A stretch of 64,000 nucleotides of DNA from Terrabacter sp. MAHUQ-38 (GTDB taxonomy: Bacteria; Actinomycetota; Actinomycetes; Actinomycetales; Dermatophilaceae). Location: positions 992,001 through 1,056,000 of the forward strand of contig NZ_JACVCU010000001.1 in assembly GCF_014518425.1 (NCBI RefSeq). The letters run 5' to 3'. Positions 25,486 to 33,711 of the stretch are shown here, piece after piece. The notes below the pieces were generated by a model. That model searched no databases and was not told where the DNA came from. It saw nothing but the letters and a program-made list of their open reading frames with translations. The position numbers and the translations under genes were made by a program. Each line of letters begins with the position of its first letter. The first letter of the stretch is position 1.

Positions 25486-25491
25486 GCGACC

Positions 25492-25497
25492 ATGCTG
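25492..25497 (-). promoter_or_regulatory. -10 box CAGCAT of a leaderless promoter (nat)
   Basis: On the minus strand CAGCAT ends 7 bases before GTG 25485. No ribosome-binding site is seen. Confidence 0.45.
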
Positions 25498-25518
25498 CGA
25501 CCTCACGCCCACTTGAGG

Positions 25519-26544
25519 TCAAGCCTTCCCGGGGACAGGCAGCGGCAGCGTCACGCCGACCATCGTCACGCCACGGCCGTCCCACTCGTATGCCGTCTGC
25601 TCGAGCAGGTGCCCGGCCGCGGTCCGCAGGCGTGCTGGGTCGAGGGTCGCCTCGTCCAGCGGCCCGCGCTCGACGACGACGGTGCCGTCGTCGTAGCGCA
25701 CCTGCACCTCGAGGCGGTGCGGCAGCCGGACAGGCCCGTCGAGACCGGTCACGCGGGTCGCGGCCCGGCCGACGCACTCGTCCAGGACGGCGACGACCTT
25801 GGACCGCGTGCGGGTCGAGGCCATCGACCGGCTCGCGCTCACCGACCTCCGTGGTCCGGGCAGGCGGATCGTCGCGTCGTCGGTGCCGGCCGCGATCGAC
25901 ACGAGCCTGCGGGCCATGGCCGTCGTCACGACCTTCTTGAGGTCGTCCTCGGTGAGTCCGTGCAGGTCCGAGACGACGAACAGGCCCGCGGCGTGGAGCT
26001 TCTCGTAGCTCGTCGGGCCGACGCCCCACAGCTCGTCGAGGCGCAGCCGTGGTCGCACGCGCGCCTCGAGCTCGGCATCGACGACGACGACCCCGTCGGG
26101 CTTGGCGCGCCGGCTCGCGAGCTTGGCCATGAGCTTGGTGCTTCCCGCGCCGACCGAGACGGGCAGCCCGACCTCGGCCCGGGCCGCGGCGCGCAGCGCT
26201 GTCGCCATGCCGCCGACGTCGCCGCGGTCGCGGCCGGTGACGTCGAGGAAGGCCTCCTCCATCGAGCCCGGCTCGACGAGGGGAGTGAAGCGGTGGAAGA
26301 GCTCGAAGAGCCGCGCGGACGCCTCCTCGTAGGCCTCGCCGCGGTAGCCGGTGACGAGCATGTCGGGCCAGCGGCGCTGGACCTGGCGAAGCGGCATACC
26401 GGCATGGATGCCCAGCGCACGGGCCTCGTAGGACGGGCACGCGACGACCTCGTGCGCGACGACCATCGGCCGCCCGCGCAGCCGAGGGTCGTCGCGCTGC
26501 TCGACCGAGGCGAAGAACGCGTCGGCGTCGGCGTGCAGGATCAC
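25519..26544 (-). CDS. dinB: Y-family DNA polymerase (DinB/Pol IV-like) with Asp-to-Glu metal-site change
   Basis: A 341-residue translesion polymerase homologue. Metal ligands Asp6 and Asp8 (HADADAFFASVE) and the SYEAR nucleotide-binding motif (38-42) are present. The third site, normally S-x-D-E-A, reads SMEEAF with Glu96-Glu97, so the usual Asp (D103 in E. coli Pol IV) is Glu. Thumb and little-finger domains follow. The C-terminus ends PVPGKA with no clear clamp-binding QxxLF motif. GTG 26544 is chosen because CACAGT ends 7 bases upstream and the first residues then match Pol IV. No LexA box is seen. Confidence 0.88.
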   Translation of the reverse strand: MILHADADAFFASVEQRDDPRLRGRPMVVAHEVVACPSYEARALGIHAGMPLRQVQRRWPDMLVTGYRGEAYEEASARLFELFHRFTPLVEPGSMEEAFLDVTGRDRGDVGGMATALRAAARAEVGLPVSVGAGSTKLMAKLASRRAKPDGVVVVDAELEARVRPRLRLDELWGVGPTSYEKLHAAGLFVVSDLHGLTEDDLKKVVTTAMARRLVSIAAGTDDATIRLPGPRRSVSASRSMASTRTRSKVVAVLDECVGRAATRVTGLDGPVRLPHRLEVQVRYDDGTVVVERGPLDEATLDPARLRTAAGHLLEQTAYEWDGRGVTMVGVTLPLPVPGKA

Positions 26545-26550
26545 CCCACC

Positions 26551-26556
26551 ACTGTG
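26551..26556 (-). promoter_or_regulatory. -10 box CACAGT of a leaderless promoter (dinB)
   Basis: CACAGT on the minus strand ends 7 bases before GTG 26544, which trims the longest open frame to the true polymerase N-terminus. Confidence 0.45.
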
Positions 26557-26588
26557 GCGCGTCGCGCCGACAGCGGGACCGGATCCCG

Positions 26589-27023
26589 TCAGGCGGTCGC
26601 GGTGCGGCGGCGCACGAGCGCGTCGATGCTGAAGCGGCCCGGCCCGGTGACGGCGAGGACGAGGCTCGCGACGCCGAGTGCGCCGACGAGCTCCCAGCCA
26701 CCGTCGGTGACGAAGACGGGCGAGCCGCGGTGGACGATGAGGTAGGCGCCCAGCATGTTGAGAGCCAGCAGGATCCCGGCGAGCGGCGTGAGCAGGCCTG
26801 CCACGAGCAGGACGCCGCCGGCGAGCTCGATGACGGCCGCGACGACGGCGCTGATGTCGGGGGCGGGTGCGCCCATGCCGGCGAAGGCCTGTTGGGTCAC
26901 GGCGATGCCGTTCTGGCCGATCTTCTGCCAGCCGTGGGCGATGAAGACGACGCCGATGACGAGGCGGGCGACGGCGAGGGCGAGGTCGGTGGCGCGGGGG
27001 TGGAGGGAGGAGAGGGGGCGCAT
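26589..27023 (-). CDS. DoxX-family membrane protein
   Basis: A 144-residue protein with four membrane helices. The N-terminal LALAVARLVIGVVFIAHGWQKIG and the repeated AGGVLLVAGLLTPLAGILLA are typical of DoxX, which in mycobacteria joins SseA and superoxide dismutase in a membrane redox complex; neither partner is nearby. GAAGGA lies 5 bases before the ATG. The upstream AT-richer stretch 27035-27075 probably carries its promoter. Confidence 0.85.
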   Translation of the reverse strand: MRPLSSLHPRATDLALAVARLVIGVVFIAHGWQKIGQNGIAVTQQAFAGMGAPAPDISAVVAAVIELAGGVLLVAGLLTPLAGILLALNMLGAYLIVHRGSPVFVTDGGWELVGALGVASLVLAVTGPGRFSIDALVRRRTATA

Positions 27024-27144
27024 GACGTCCTTCGTTGAAATGTGAATTGGACGTCAAGCGTACAAAACGGACGAAACGGGCGCCTGCCGAGAGGCGTCGC
27101 CGAGATGACGGTCGGGTGTCGGTGCCGACCCGCAGGATGGCGCC

Positions 27145-27915
27145 ATGAGTGGTGAGCGCGTCCTCGTCTTCGAGGACCACTTCGACGCACCCGACCTCGA
27201 CGCCGGCAGCTGGGTGCCCCACTACCTACCGGCCTGGAGCTCGCGCGCCCGGACTGCCGCGTCCTATGAGGTACGCGACTCGTGCCTGCACCTGCGCGTG
27301 CCGGTCGACCATCCCGTCTGGTGCGAGGGCGAGCACACGCCACCGATCCGGGTCTCGGGCATCCAGTCGGCCAGCTGGTCCGGACCCGTCGGCAGCCCGC
27401 AGGGGCAGCAGCGCTTCCGCGAGGGCCAGACCGTCCGCGAGGAGCAGCCCGAGCACCTGGGGTGGACGCCCGACCACGGCTGGGTCGAGCTGCGCGCCCG
27501 TGCGGTCGTCACGCCCCGCTCGATGGTCGCGCTGTGGATGGTCGGGCTCGAGCACGTGCCCGAGCAGTCGGCCGAGATCTGCGTCGTGGAGATGTTCGGT
27601 GACGCGGTCGAGCCCGGCGTCTCGACGGCCGTCGGCATGGGGCTGCACCCGTTCCGCGACCCCGCGGTGGCCGAGGACTTCGCGGCGCCTCGCCTGCCGA
27701 TCGACCTCACCGGATGGCACACGTATGCCGTTCGCTGGGACGTCGAGCGCGCCGACTTCCACGTCGACGGGCAGCTCGTCCGCTCCTGCGCGCGACCGCC
27801 GGCCTACCCCCTCCAGCTCATGCTCGCCGTCTTCGACTTCCCCGACAAGTCCGACGGTCACGACGCCGAGGCCGTGCCCGAGCTCGTCGTCGACTGGGTG
27901 CGCGGCTACGAGTAA
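27145..27915 (+). CDS. GH16-like beta-sandwich protein with altered catalytic motif
   Basis: A 256-residue protein without a signal peptide. The beginning VFEDHFDAPDLDAGSWVPHYLP and the late GWHTYAVRWDVERADFHVDGQLV are the classic first and last thirds of GH16 beta-glucanase/laminarinase folds. The catalytic E-x-D-x-x-E motif appears as EICVVE, with Glu144 and Glu149 kept but the middle Asp replaced by Cys146. It may therefore be weakly active or a binding protein. CAGGAT ends 7 bases before the ATG (leaderless). Confidence 0.72.
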   Translation: MSGERVLVFEDHFDAPDLDAGSWVPHYLPAWSSRARTAASYEVRDSCLHLRVPVDHPVWCEGEHTPPIRVSGIQSASWSGPVGSPQGQQRFREGQTVREEQPEHLGWTPDHGWVELRARAVVTPRSMVALWMVGLEHVPEQSAEICVVEMFGDAVEPGVSTAVGMGLHPFRDPAVAEDFAAPRLPIDLTGWHTYAVRWDVERADFHVDGQLVRSCARPPAYPLQLMLAVFDFPDKSDGHDAEAVPELVVDWVRGYE

Positions 27916-27939
27916 CCGTCAGCAGGCCGCTGGTAGCCG

Positions 27940-28941
27940 TCAGTAGCCGGCGTGGTCGAGGGCCTCGGTCGTCAGCTGGCGGCCGAGCTCGATCATCTCC
28001 GCGGCGCGGTGGAAGTCGAGGGTGCGCACGGCGTTGGACGGGACGGTGACGAGGACGTCGGGCGGGTTGCTCGCCATCCGGTAGCGCGAGATGAGGGCGC
28101 TCATCGTCTCGAACGACATGTTGAGGAGGTCGACGAGACCCAGGTCCGACTGCCGCATGACGAGGGCCTCGGACGGGGTCTGGGGGACCTCGGCGACGGC
28201 CGGGGCCGGCAGCGGTGCGTCGCCGTCGAGGTCGCGCGCGTGCCCACCGAAGCGGCTCGTGAGGGCCCGCACCCGCTCCGACTCGAGCACCTCGGCCGCG
28301 CTGCGCCGAAGCCGGGTGGTCCACTCCTCGCGCGGGACCGGCTCCGACGACTCCTTGACCGGGGTCGTCTGGCCGCCCGAGGTGCGCATGCCCGAGAGCG
28401 ACACCGCCACCGTCAGGTCGGCGGACGCGGCCGCCGTCGGCTCGATGGGGATCGGGTTGATGAGGCCGCCGTCGACGAGGACGCGGCCGTTGATGACGGC
28501 GGGCGTGATGACGCCGGGGATCGCGATGGACGCGCGGATCGCGTGCTCGACCGGTCCACGCTGGAACCACACCTCGCGTCGTGCGTTGATGTCCGTCGCG
28601 ACCGCCGTGTAGGGGATCGGGAGGCTCTCGATCGTCGCGCCGTCGAGGATCTCGCCGACCTTGGTGATGATCCGCTCGGCCCTGATCGCGCCGCCGGGCG
28701 AGACGATGTTGAGGTCGAGCAGGCGCCACACCTCGCGCTGGGTCAGGCTGCGCGCCCACTCGGTGTACTCGGCGAGCTTGCCCGCTGCTGCGACACCTCC
28801 GACCAGCGCGCCCATCGACGTGCCCGCCAGCGACACGACCTCGAAGCCTCGCTCGGCCAGGACCTCCAGGGCCCCGATGTGCGCGTAGCCGCGGGCGCCC
28901 CCCGATCCGAGGACGACCGCCGCACGCATCCCGTCTGCCAC
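27940..28941 (-). CDS. Patatin-like phospholipase (RssA-type)
   Basis: A 333-residue serine hydrolase. The oxyanion hole GSGGARG (12-18), nucleophile Ser42 in GTSMG, and the dyad Asp in VDGGLINPIP are all visible. Bacterial members are usually cytosolic or peripheral phospholipases or esterases. The C-terminal third (about 215-333) is an extra helical region rich in Arg/Glu that does not belong to the patatin core. GTG 28941 has TATCGT on the minus strand about 8 bases upstream, so it is probably leaderless. Confidence 0.88.
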   Translation of the reverse strand: MADGMRAAVVLGSGGARGYAHIGALEVLAERGFEVVSLAGTSMGALVGGVAAAGKLAEYTEWARSLTQREVWRLLDLNIVSPGGAIRAERIITKVGEILDGATIESLPIPYTAVATDINARREVWFQRGPVEHAIRASIAIPGVITPAVINGRVLVDGGLINPIPIEPTAAASADLTVAVSLSGMRTSGGQTTPVKESSEPVPREEWTTRLRRSAAEVLESERVRALTSRFGGHARDLDGDAPLPAPAVAEVPQTPSEALVMRQSDLGLVDLLNMSFETMSALISRYRMASNPPDVLVTVPSNAVRTLDFHRAAEMIELGRQLTTEALDHAGY

Positions 28942-28967
28942 GCCTCAGACGATACGACTGCCGTCCG

Positions 28968-29927
28968 TCAGTCGCGGAGGTAGTCGATGTCGAAGGCCTC
29001 GAGCCGGGCGGCGTCGGCGACGAGATGGATGCCGACGACGTGTCCTTCGCGCACCGTGAACCGGAACGCGACCTTCGGCGCCCCGTGCAGCATCCACACC
29101 GCGCCGATCCCGCCGTCGAAGGCCGCCAGGCGCGCCGCCTGGGCCGAGCCGCTGAAACGTTCGGCCACCGCGAGCTGCCCCTCGAGCACGGCCGGAGAGC
29201 CCATGGCGATGGCAGCCTCGTCGGACGTCATGACGACGTCGGGGTCGAGCAGCCGGAGCAGAGCGGCGAAGTCCCCGCCGCGCGCGGCGCTGAGGAAGGC
29301 CGAGACGACGGCGCGCGGCCGTGCGCCACCCGCCTCTCCGACCCCTCCCCCGGCCCCGACTTCCGGGCCTGCCGCGCGGACGCGACGGCGGGCGCGGCTC
29401 GCGAGCTGGCGCGTGGCGGCCGGGGACCGGTCGATGATGTCCGCGATCTGCTCGAACGGCATACCGAAGAGGTCATGGAGCACGAAGGCGAGCCGCTCGG
29501 CGGGGCCGAGCGTGTCGAGGACGACGAGAAGGGCCATCCCGACGCTGTCGGCGAGCTCGACCTCGAGAGCCGGGTCGGCGGTCGGGACGGGTCGCTGCGT
29601 CGGCGCTGTGCGTGGGTCGCCGCCGGCGACGAGCCCGGCGAGCTCGGTGTCCCAGCTGTCCTCGCGTCGCGACGAGCGCGCCTGGAGCATGTCGAGGCTG
29701 ATCCGGCCCACCACCGTCGTGAGCCAGCCCCCGAGGTTGGCGATGTCGCCCGGGTCGCTGCGGCTCAGGCGCAGCCAGGCCTCCTGCACGGCGTCGTCCG
29801 CGTCCGCCGCTGAGCCGAGCACGCGGTGGGCGACCGCCCGCAGCCGCGGCCGGTGCGCCTCGAAGTCGCGGGCCAGCCAGTGCTCCCCGCTCGTGTCGTC
29901 CACCTCGTCGGGCACCTGGTCGTCCAT
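28968..29927 (-). CDS. ECF41/SigJ-type sigma factor with C-terminal SnoaL-like domain
   Basis: A 319-residue sigma factor. Region 2 (residues 15-80, AHRVLGSAADADDAVQEAWLRL in part) and region 4 (DLFGMPFEQIADIIDRSPAATRQLASRARRR in part) are clear. They are followed by a linker and an NTF2/SnoaL-like domain at about 195-319, the hallmark of ECF41, where that domain replaces an anti-sigma factor and modulates activity. ECF41 genes normally sit beside a carboxymuconolactone decarboxylase, oxidoreductase or epimerase gene; here the neighbours are VOC and PPOX genes. A copy of the ECF41 promoter motif faces this gene. ATG 29927 is chosen; GTG 29936 is possible. Confidence 0.9.
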   Translation of the reverse strand: MDDQVPDEVDDTSGEHWLARDFEAHRPRLRAVAHRVLGSAADADDAVQEAWLRLSRSDPGDIANLGGWLTTVVGRISLDMLQARSSRREDSWDTELAGLVAGGDPRTAPTQRPVPTADPALEVELADSVGMALLVVLDTLGPAERLAFVLHDLFGMPFEQIADIIDRSPAATRQLASRARRRVRAAGPEVGAGGGVGEAGGARPRAVVSAFLSAARGGDFAALLRLLDPDVVMTSDEAAIAMGSPAVLEGQLAVAERFSGSAQAARLAAFDGGIGAVWMLHGAPKVAFRFTVREGHVVGIHLVADAARLEAFDIDYLRD

Positions 29928-29930
29928 CGT

Positions 29931-29957
29931 TGTCACATCCTCGGCTCGTGGTCCGTC
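29931..29957 (+). promoter_or_regulatory. ECF41-type promoter driving the VOC/PPOX genes
   Basis: TGTCACA (29931-29937), 16 bases, CGTC (29954-29957) is an exact match to the known ECF41 consensus TGTCACA-N16-CGTC. The start site should be near 29964, about 75 bases before ATG 30038. Confidence 0.8.
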
Positions 29958-29965
29958 ATAGCACT

Positions 29966-29992
29966 GACGAGCCGGTGGCACCCGATGTGACA
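29966..29992 (-). promoter_or_regulatory. ECF41-type promoter facing the sigma factor gene
   Basis: On the minus strand TGTCACA (29992-29986), 16 bases, CGTC (29969-29966) repeats the consensus with the same spacing, 8 bases from the opposite copy. It implies autoregulation of the sigma factor, with a start near 29960. Confidence 0.8.
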
Positions 29993-30037
29993 CCGCACCG
30001 CCACCACCAAGCGCACCACCGCACAAGGAGAGAGATC

Positions 30038-30376
30038 ATGTCCGCCGTGAACACCCTCATCTACCCCGTCGCCGACCTCGAGGCCGCCAAGAGGGTCTTC
30101 ACGACCCTGCTGGGCGCGCCGCCGCACACCGACGAGCCGTACTACGTCGGCTACAACGTCGACGGCCAGGAGATCGCGCTCGACCCGAACGGCCACCGCA
30201 AGGGGCTCACCGGCGCCACGCCGTACTGGTCCGTCGACGACCTCGAGGCCAGGATCGCCTCCCTCGTCGAGGCCGGGTCGACCGTGACCCAGAAGCCCAC
30301 GGAGGTCGGCGGCGGGCGCACCGTGGCCGTCCTGGCGGACGCCGACGGCAACATGATCGGCCTGATGCAGGGATGA
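30038..30376 (+). CDS. VOC-family protein, probable ECF41 target
   Basis: A 112-residue single-domain vicinal-oxygen-chelate protein: NTLIYPVADLEAAKRVFTTLLG opens the fold and VAVLADADGNMIGLMQ closes it. Members include glyoxalases, dioxygenases and thiol or drug-binding proteins. AAGGAGAGAG precedes the ATG. The consensus ECF41 promoter about 100 bases upstream makes it the likely regulon member of the adjacent sigma factor. Its stop overlaps the next start (ATGA at 30373). Confidence 0.88.
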   Translation: MSAVNTLIYPVADLEAAKRVFTTLLGAPPHTDEPYYVGYNVDGQEIALDPNGHRKGLTGATPYWSVDDLEARIASLVEAGSTVTQKPTEVGGGRTVAVLADADGNMIGLMQG

Positions 30377-30873
30377 CGACGACCGAGGACGAATGCCGTC
30401 CGGCCGGGTCGGTGGCCCCGCCGCGGGCCACGGCCGAGCGCGTCCGCGACACGCAGGGGCTGCTGTCCCGGGAGGTCGACTGCTGGGTCGCCACGGCGGA
30501 CCCCGTGACCGGCGCCCCGCACCTCGTGCCGCTCTCGTTCGTCTGGGACGGGTCCTCCATCCTGCTCGCGACCGGGGAGCGGAGCATCGCGGGGCGGGGG
30601 CTCGCGTCAGGGACCGGCGTGCGGATCGGGCTGGGCGCGACCCGCGACGTCGTCATGGTCGACGGCTCGGTCGAGGTCATCCCGACCGGTGAGCTCGACC
30701 CCGCCGAGGCGGACCGCTTCGCCGAGCGAACGGGTTTCGACCCCCGCCAGACGGGGTCCACATACCTCTTCTTCCGGGTCGTCCCGACCCGCATCCAGGC
30801 CTGGCGCGAGGAGAACGAGCTGCGGGGCCGCGACGTCCTCGTGGCGGGCCGGTGGGTCCACGCGGAGGACTGA
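30373..30873 (+). CDS. PPOX-class flavin/F420-dependent oxidoreductase
   Basis: A 166-residue split-barrel protein of the pyridoxamine-5'-phosphate-oxidase-like superfamily. The core is visible as DCWVATADPVTGAPHLVPLSFVWDG (in part) and STYLFFRVVPTRIQAWREENEL, the latter resembling the C-terminus of Rv0121-type F420-binding proteins. The cofactor (FMN or F420) cannot be decided. Translational coupling to the VOC gene puts it in the ECF41-controlled unit. Confidence 0.82.
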   Translation: MTTTEDECRPAGSVAPPRATAERVRDTQGLLSREVDCWVATADPVTGAPHLVPLSFVWDGSSILLATGERSIAGRGLASGTGVRIGLGATRDVVMVDGSVEVIPTGELDPAEADRFAERTGFDPRQTGSTYLFFRVVPTRIQAWREENELRGRDVLVAGRWVHAED

Positions 30874-30990
30874 CGCCCCAGGGCGGAACAGATTCTCCCG
30901 CAACGGCTTTCGGCGCATCCAGGGCCTGAGCGCGCGGGTCGGACGAACGCGCCGCACGGCATACGCCATGGGCCCCCGGAGGGGCCGCGA

Positions 30991-31035
30991 GCGAGGGGTC
31001 GGGAGGGTGTCGACGACGCCCTCCCGACCCCTCGC
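30991..31035 (+). terminator. Long-stem terminator after the VOC/PPOX genes
   Basis: A perfect 17-bp GC-rich stem (30991-31007 with 31019-31035) surrounds an 11-base loop containing GTCGAC, about 120 bases after the PPOX stop. It insulates the sugar locus downstream. Confidence 0.65.
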
Positions 31036-31101
31036 GCGACGTCTCGCCCACCGGCGGGTCTTGCGCTCTGCGCCGAGACGTGTGCAGGATGGAAAGGCGG
31101 A

Positions 31102-31115
31102 TGTAAGCGCTTACA
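31102..31115 (+). promoter_or_regulatory. LacI-family operator, perfect palindrome TGTAAGCGCTTACA
   Basis: A 14-bp perfect palindrome with the central CG of LacI-family sites lies 75 bases before the LacI gene. It is the only copy I see in the locus, so it probably controls the regulator and the genes behind it together. Confidence 0.8.
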
Positions 31116-31190
31116 GCACCCGGTGGCCCGGGTGACCAGGCGCGACGCCGCGACGCATCACTCAACGACGAGACGCGAGAGGTGGGATCC

Positions 31191-32288
31191 GTGGCGGCGG
31201 CAGGCGAGCAGGACGGCAGGCCCACGACGACCCCCTCGGCGGCACCGGCCGCCAGTGCCAACGGCACGACCATCTACTCGGTCGCCGAGCTCGCCGGTGT
31301 CTCCATCGCCACCGTGTCGCGGGTGCTGCAGGGCGCCGGCACGGTCTCGTCGAAGACGACCGAGAAGGTCCTCGCCGCCGTCGACGAGCTCAACTACGTC
31401 CCGCTCGGCGCGGCACGCAGCCTCGCCGTCCGGCAGCACGAGGCCCACGGCCTCGTCCTGCCCGAGCTCTCCGGTCCGTACTACTCCGAGCTGCTCATGG
31501 GCTTCGAGTCGCGCGCGGCCGACCTCGGCCAGAGCGTCACCCTCATGCTCACCGACGGCAAGGCCGACCTCGCCCGCGCCGTGCGCCAGCTCGCGACACG
31601 CGTCGACGGCATCGCCGTGTTCGGGTCGGCCGCGATGCCGCCGCCCGTCGCCCGCGCCCTGCACGGCCAGAAGCCCGTCGTCATGATCACCGGCGAGCCG
31701 CAGGACGGCGTCGAGTCCGTCGGTGCCGAGAACGCGCACAGCGCCGAGGAGCTCACCGAGCACGTCCTCGCCCATGGCCGCACCCGGCTCGTCTTCGTCG
31801 GTGACCCCGACATCGCGCCCGACATCCACGAACGCCACGCCGGTTTCGTCGCCGCCCACCGGGCCCGCCGGGTCCAGCCCGCCGAGCCCGTGCGCGTCCC
31901 GTTCCGCGAGGGAGAGGGCGAGGCCGTCGCCGAACGCATCCTCGCCGGTGAGATCGAGGCGGACGCGGTCGTGTGCGCCAACGACGAGCTCGCGCTCTCG
32001 ATCATGAGCCGCCTGCAGGATGCCGGTCGCGAGGTCCCCGGCGACGTCGCGGTCGTCGGCTGGGACGACGTCATGGCTTCACGCTACGTGCGTCCGGGTA
32101 TGACCACTGTGCGTCAGCCGGTCCGGGAGCTCGGGGTTCTCGCGGCCGACCGTCTTCACCACCGGGTCCAGGGCGGTGAGCCCCTCGCCGAGAGGCAGGT
32201 CCTCCCGACCCAGGTGATCATCCGCGGCTCGTGCGGTTGCCCGAGCCCGCGAAGCACCCCACCCCCGACCGAGCGGCGCACCCGATGA
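31191..32288 (+). CDS. LacI-family transcriptional regulator of the glucan locus
   Basis: A 365-residue repressor. After a 25-residue Ala/Thr-rich lead comes the helix-turn-helix (TIYSVAELAGVSIATVSRVL in part) with the hinge helix LGAARSLAVRQ; the periplasmic-binding-protein-like effector domain follows, containing VVCANDELALSIM and VGWDDVMASRYVRPG. The C-terminal tail is Pro/Arg-rich. GTG 31191 is preferred because GAGGTG is 6 bases upstream; GTG 31182 overlaps that site. Its ligand is likely an oligosaccharide released by the exported glucanase. Confidence 0.85.
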   Translation: MAAAGEQDGRPTTTPSAAPAASANGTTIYSVAELAGVSIATVSRVLQGAGTVSSKTTEKVLAAVDELNYVPLGAARSLAVRQHEAHGLVLPELSGPYYSELLMGFESRAADLGQSVTLMLTDGKADLARAVRQLATRVDGIAVFGSAAMPPPVARALHGQKPVVMITGEPQDGVESVGAENAHSAEELTEHVLAHGRTRLVFVGDPDIAPDIHERHAGFVAAHRARRVQPAEPVRVPFREGEGEAVAERILAGEIEADAVVCANDELALSIMSRLQDAGREVPGDVAVVGWDDVMASRYVRPGMTTVRQPVRELGVLAADRLHHRVQGGEPLAERQVLPTQVIIRGSCGCPSPRSTPPPTERRTR

Positions 32289-32420
32289 CCCGCAGCACGT
32301 GACGGCAGGGCCGTCGCCCAGAGCTCGCTCCCACCCGCAGCTCACCGAGCAGCACCGCTGCTCAACCGCACGAAGCGAAACGACAACGTCTCGACGAACA
32401 CCCGAGAAAGCGAGAGACCG

Positions 32421-33707
32421 ATGAGACGCACCACAGCCATCACCGTCGCGTGCATGACGGCCGCGGCCCTGACCGTGACCGCCTGCGGTCGTGGCCCCGA
32501 GGGCGGCGGCGGGACCGCCGGCCAGACCGGCGCCGCGGTCGACACCGGCAAGGCCACCGGAGAGATCACCGTCTGGGCGATGGGCGCCGAGGGGGACAAC
32601 CTGCCCAAGCTGACGGCGGACTTCGAGTCCGCGAACCCCGGCGTCAAGGTCAAGGTGACCGCCATCCCGTGGGATGCCGCGCACGACAAGTTCACGACCG
32701 CCATCACGGCTGGCAAGACGCCCGACGTGGCCATGGTCGGCACGACCTGGATGGGTGAGTTCGCCAGCAGCGACGCCATCGACCCGACCCCCGCCCAGAT
32801 CGACAAGTCCGCCTTCTTCGAGGGCGCGCAGAAGACCACCGAGGTGAACGGCACGTCCTACGGCATCCCGTGGTACGTCGAGACCCGCGTCCTCTTCTAC
32901 CGCACCGACCTCGCCAAGAAGGCCGGCTTCGACACCGCACCCACAGACTGGCAGGGCCTCAAGGACATGGCCAAGGCCATGCAGACCAAGGCCGGCGCCA
33001 AGTGGGGCATCGGCCTGCAGGCCGGCGGTGAGGGCTCGTGGCAGACCCTCATGCCGTTCGCCTGGTCCGACGGCGCCGACCTCACGAAGGACGGCGGCAA
33101 GGCGTACAACTTCGACAGTCCGCAGATCCTCAAGGCGGCGAAGTACTACCAGTCGTTCTTCACCGACGGCATCTCCAACAAGGCTGCCCCCGCCACCCCG
33201 ACGACCGAGCCCGACTTCGCCAAGGGCACCGTGCCGATGTTCATCTCCGGCCCGTGGATGATGTCGGCGGTCGAGAAGGTCGGCGGGCCCGGCTTCAAGG
33301 ACAAGTACGACGTCGCGCCGATCCCCGCCGGTACGACCGGCTCGTCGTCCTTCGTCGGCGGCTCGAACTTCGTCGTCTTCAAGAACACGAAGAACCGCGA
33401 CACGGCCTGGAAGTTCGTGCAGTGGCTCGCCGACCCCAAGGTCCAGGCGAAGTGGTACACCATCTCGACCGACCTGCCCTCGGTCAAGAGCGCCTGGCAG
33501 GACCCGGCCCTCGCGTCCGACAAGAAGCTCGCCGTCTTCGGCAAGCAGCTCGAGACCGCCAAGGCACCGCCGTCGTTCCCGACGTGGGAGCAGGCGGTCA
33601 AGGCTCTCGACACCGAGATGGAGAAGGTGACGAAGACCGGAGCCGACCCGGCGGCGGCCCTCAAGGCGGCGCAGCAGCAGGCCGACTCCATCGGGACGGG
33701 TCAGTGA
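32421..33707 (+). CDS. CUT1 ABC transporter sugar-binding lipoprotein (glucan locus)
   Basis: A 428-residue extracytoplasmic binding protein. The signal peptide ends in a lipobox (LTVTAC, Cys22), followed by a Gly-rich linker; the family-1 solute-binding fold begins at ITVWAMGAEGDNLPKL. The hinge pattern GIPWYVETRVLFYRTDLAKKAG (in part) is usual for oligosaccharide binders. It lies 132 bases after LacI with its own AG-rich ribosome site. In this context it probably binds gluco-oligosaccharides. Confidence 0.92.
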   Translation: MRRTTAITVACMTAAALTVTACGRGPEGGGGTAGQTGAAVDTGKATGEITVWAMGAEGDNLPKLTADFESANPGVKVKVTAIPWDAAHDKFTTAITAGKTPDVAMVGTTWMGEFASSDAIDPTPAQIDKSAFFEGAQKTTEVNGTSYGIPWYVETRVLFYRTDLAKKAGFDTAPTDWQGLKDMAKAMQTKAGAKWGIGLQAGGEGSWQTLMPFAWSDGADLTKDGGKAYNFDSPQILKAAKYYQSFFTDGISNKAAPATPTTEPDFAKGTVPMFISGPWMMSAVEKVGGPGFKDKYDVAPIPAGTTGSSSFVGGSNFVVFKNTKNRDTAWKFVQWLADPKVQAKWYTISTDLPSVKSAWQDPALASDKKLAVFGKQLETAKAPPSFPTWEQAVKALDTEMEKVTKTGADPAAALKAAQQQADSIGTGQ

Positions 33708-33711
33708 TCCC

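Larger units (their letters stand above)
30874..31190. other. 317-base intergenic stretch between PPOX and LacI genes
   Basis: It holds the terminator hairpin at 30991-31035 and the LacI operator at 31102-31115, each listed separately. I see no small gene or RNA in the remainder. Confidence 0.6.
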
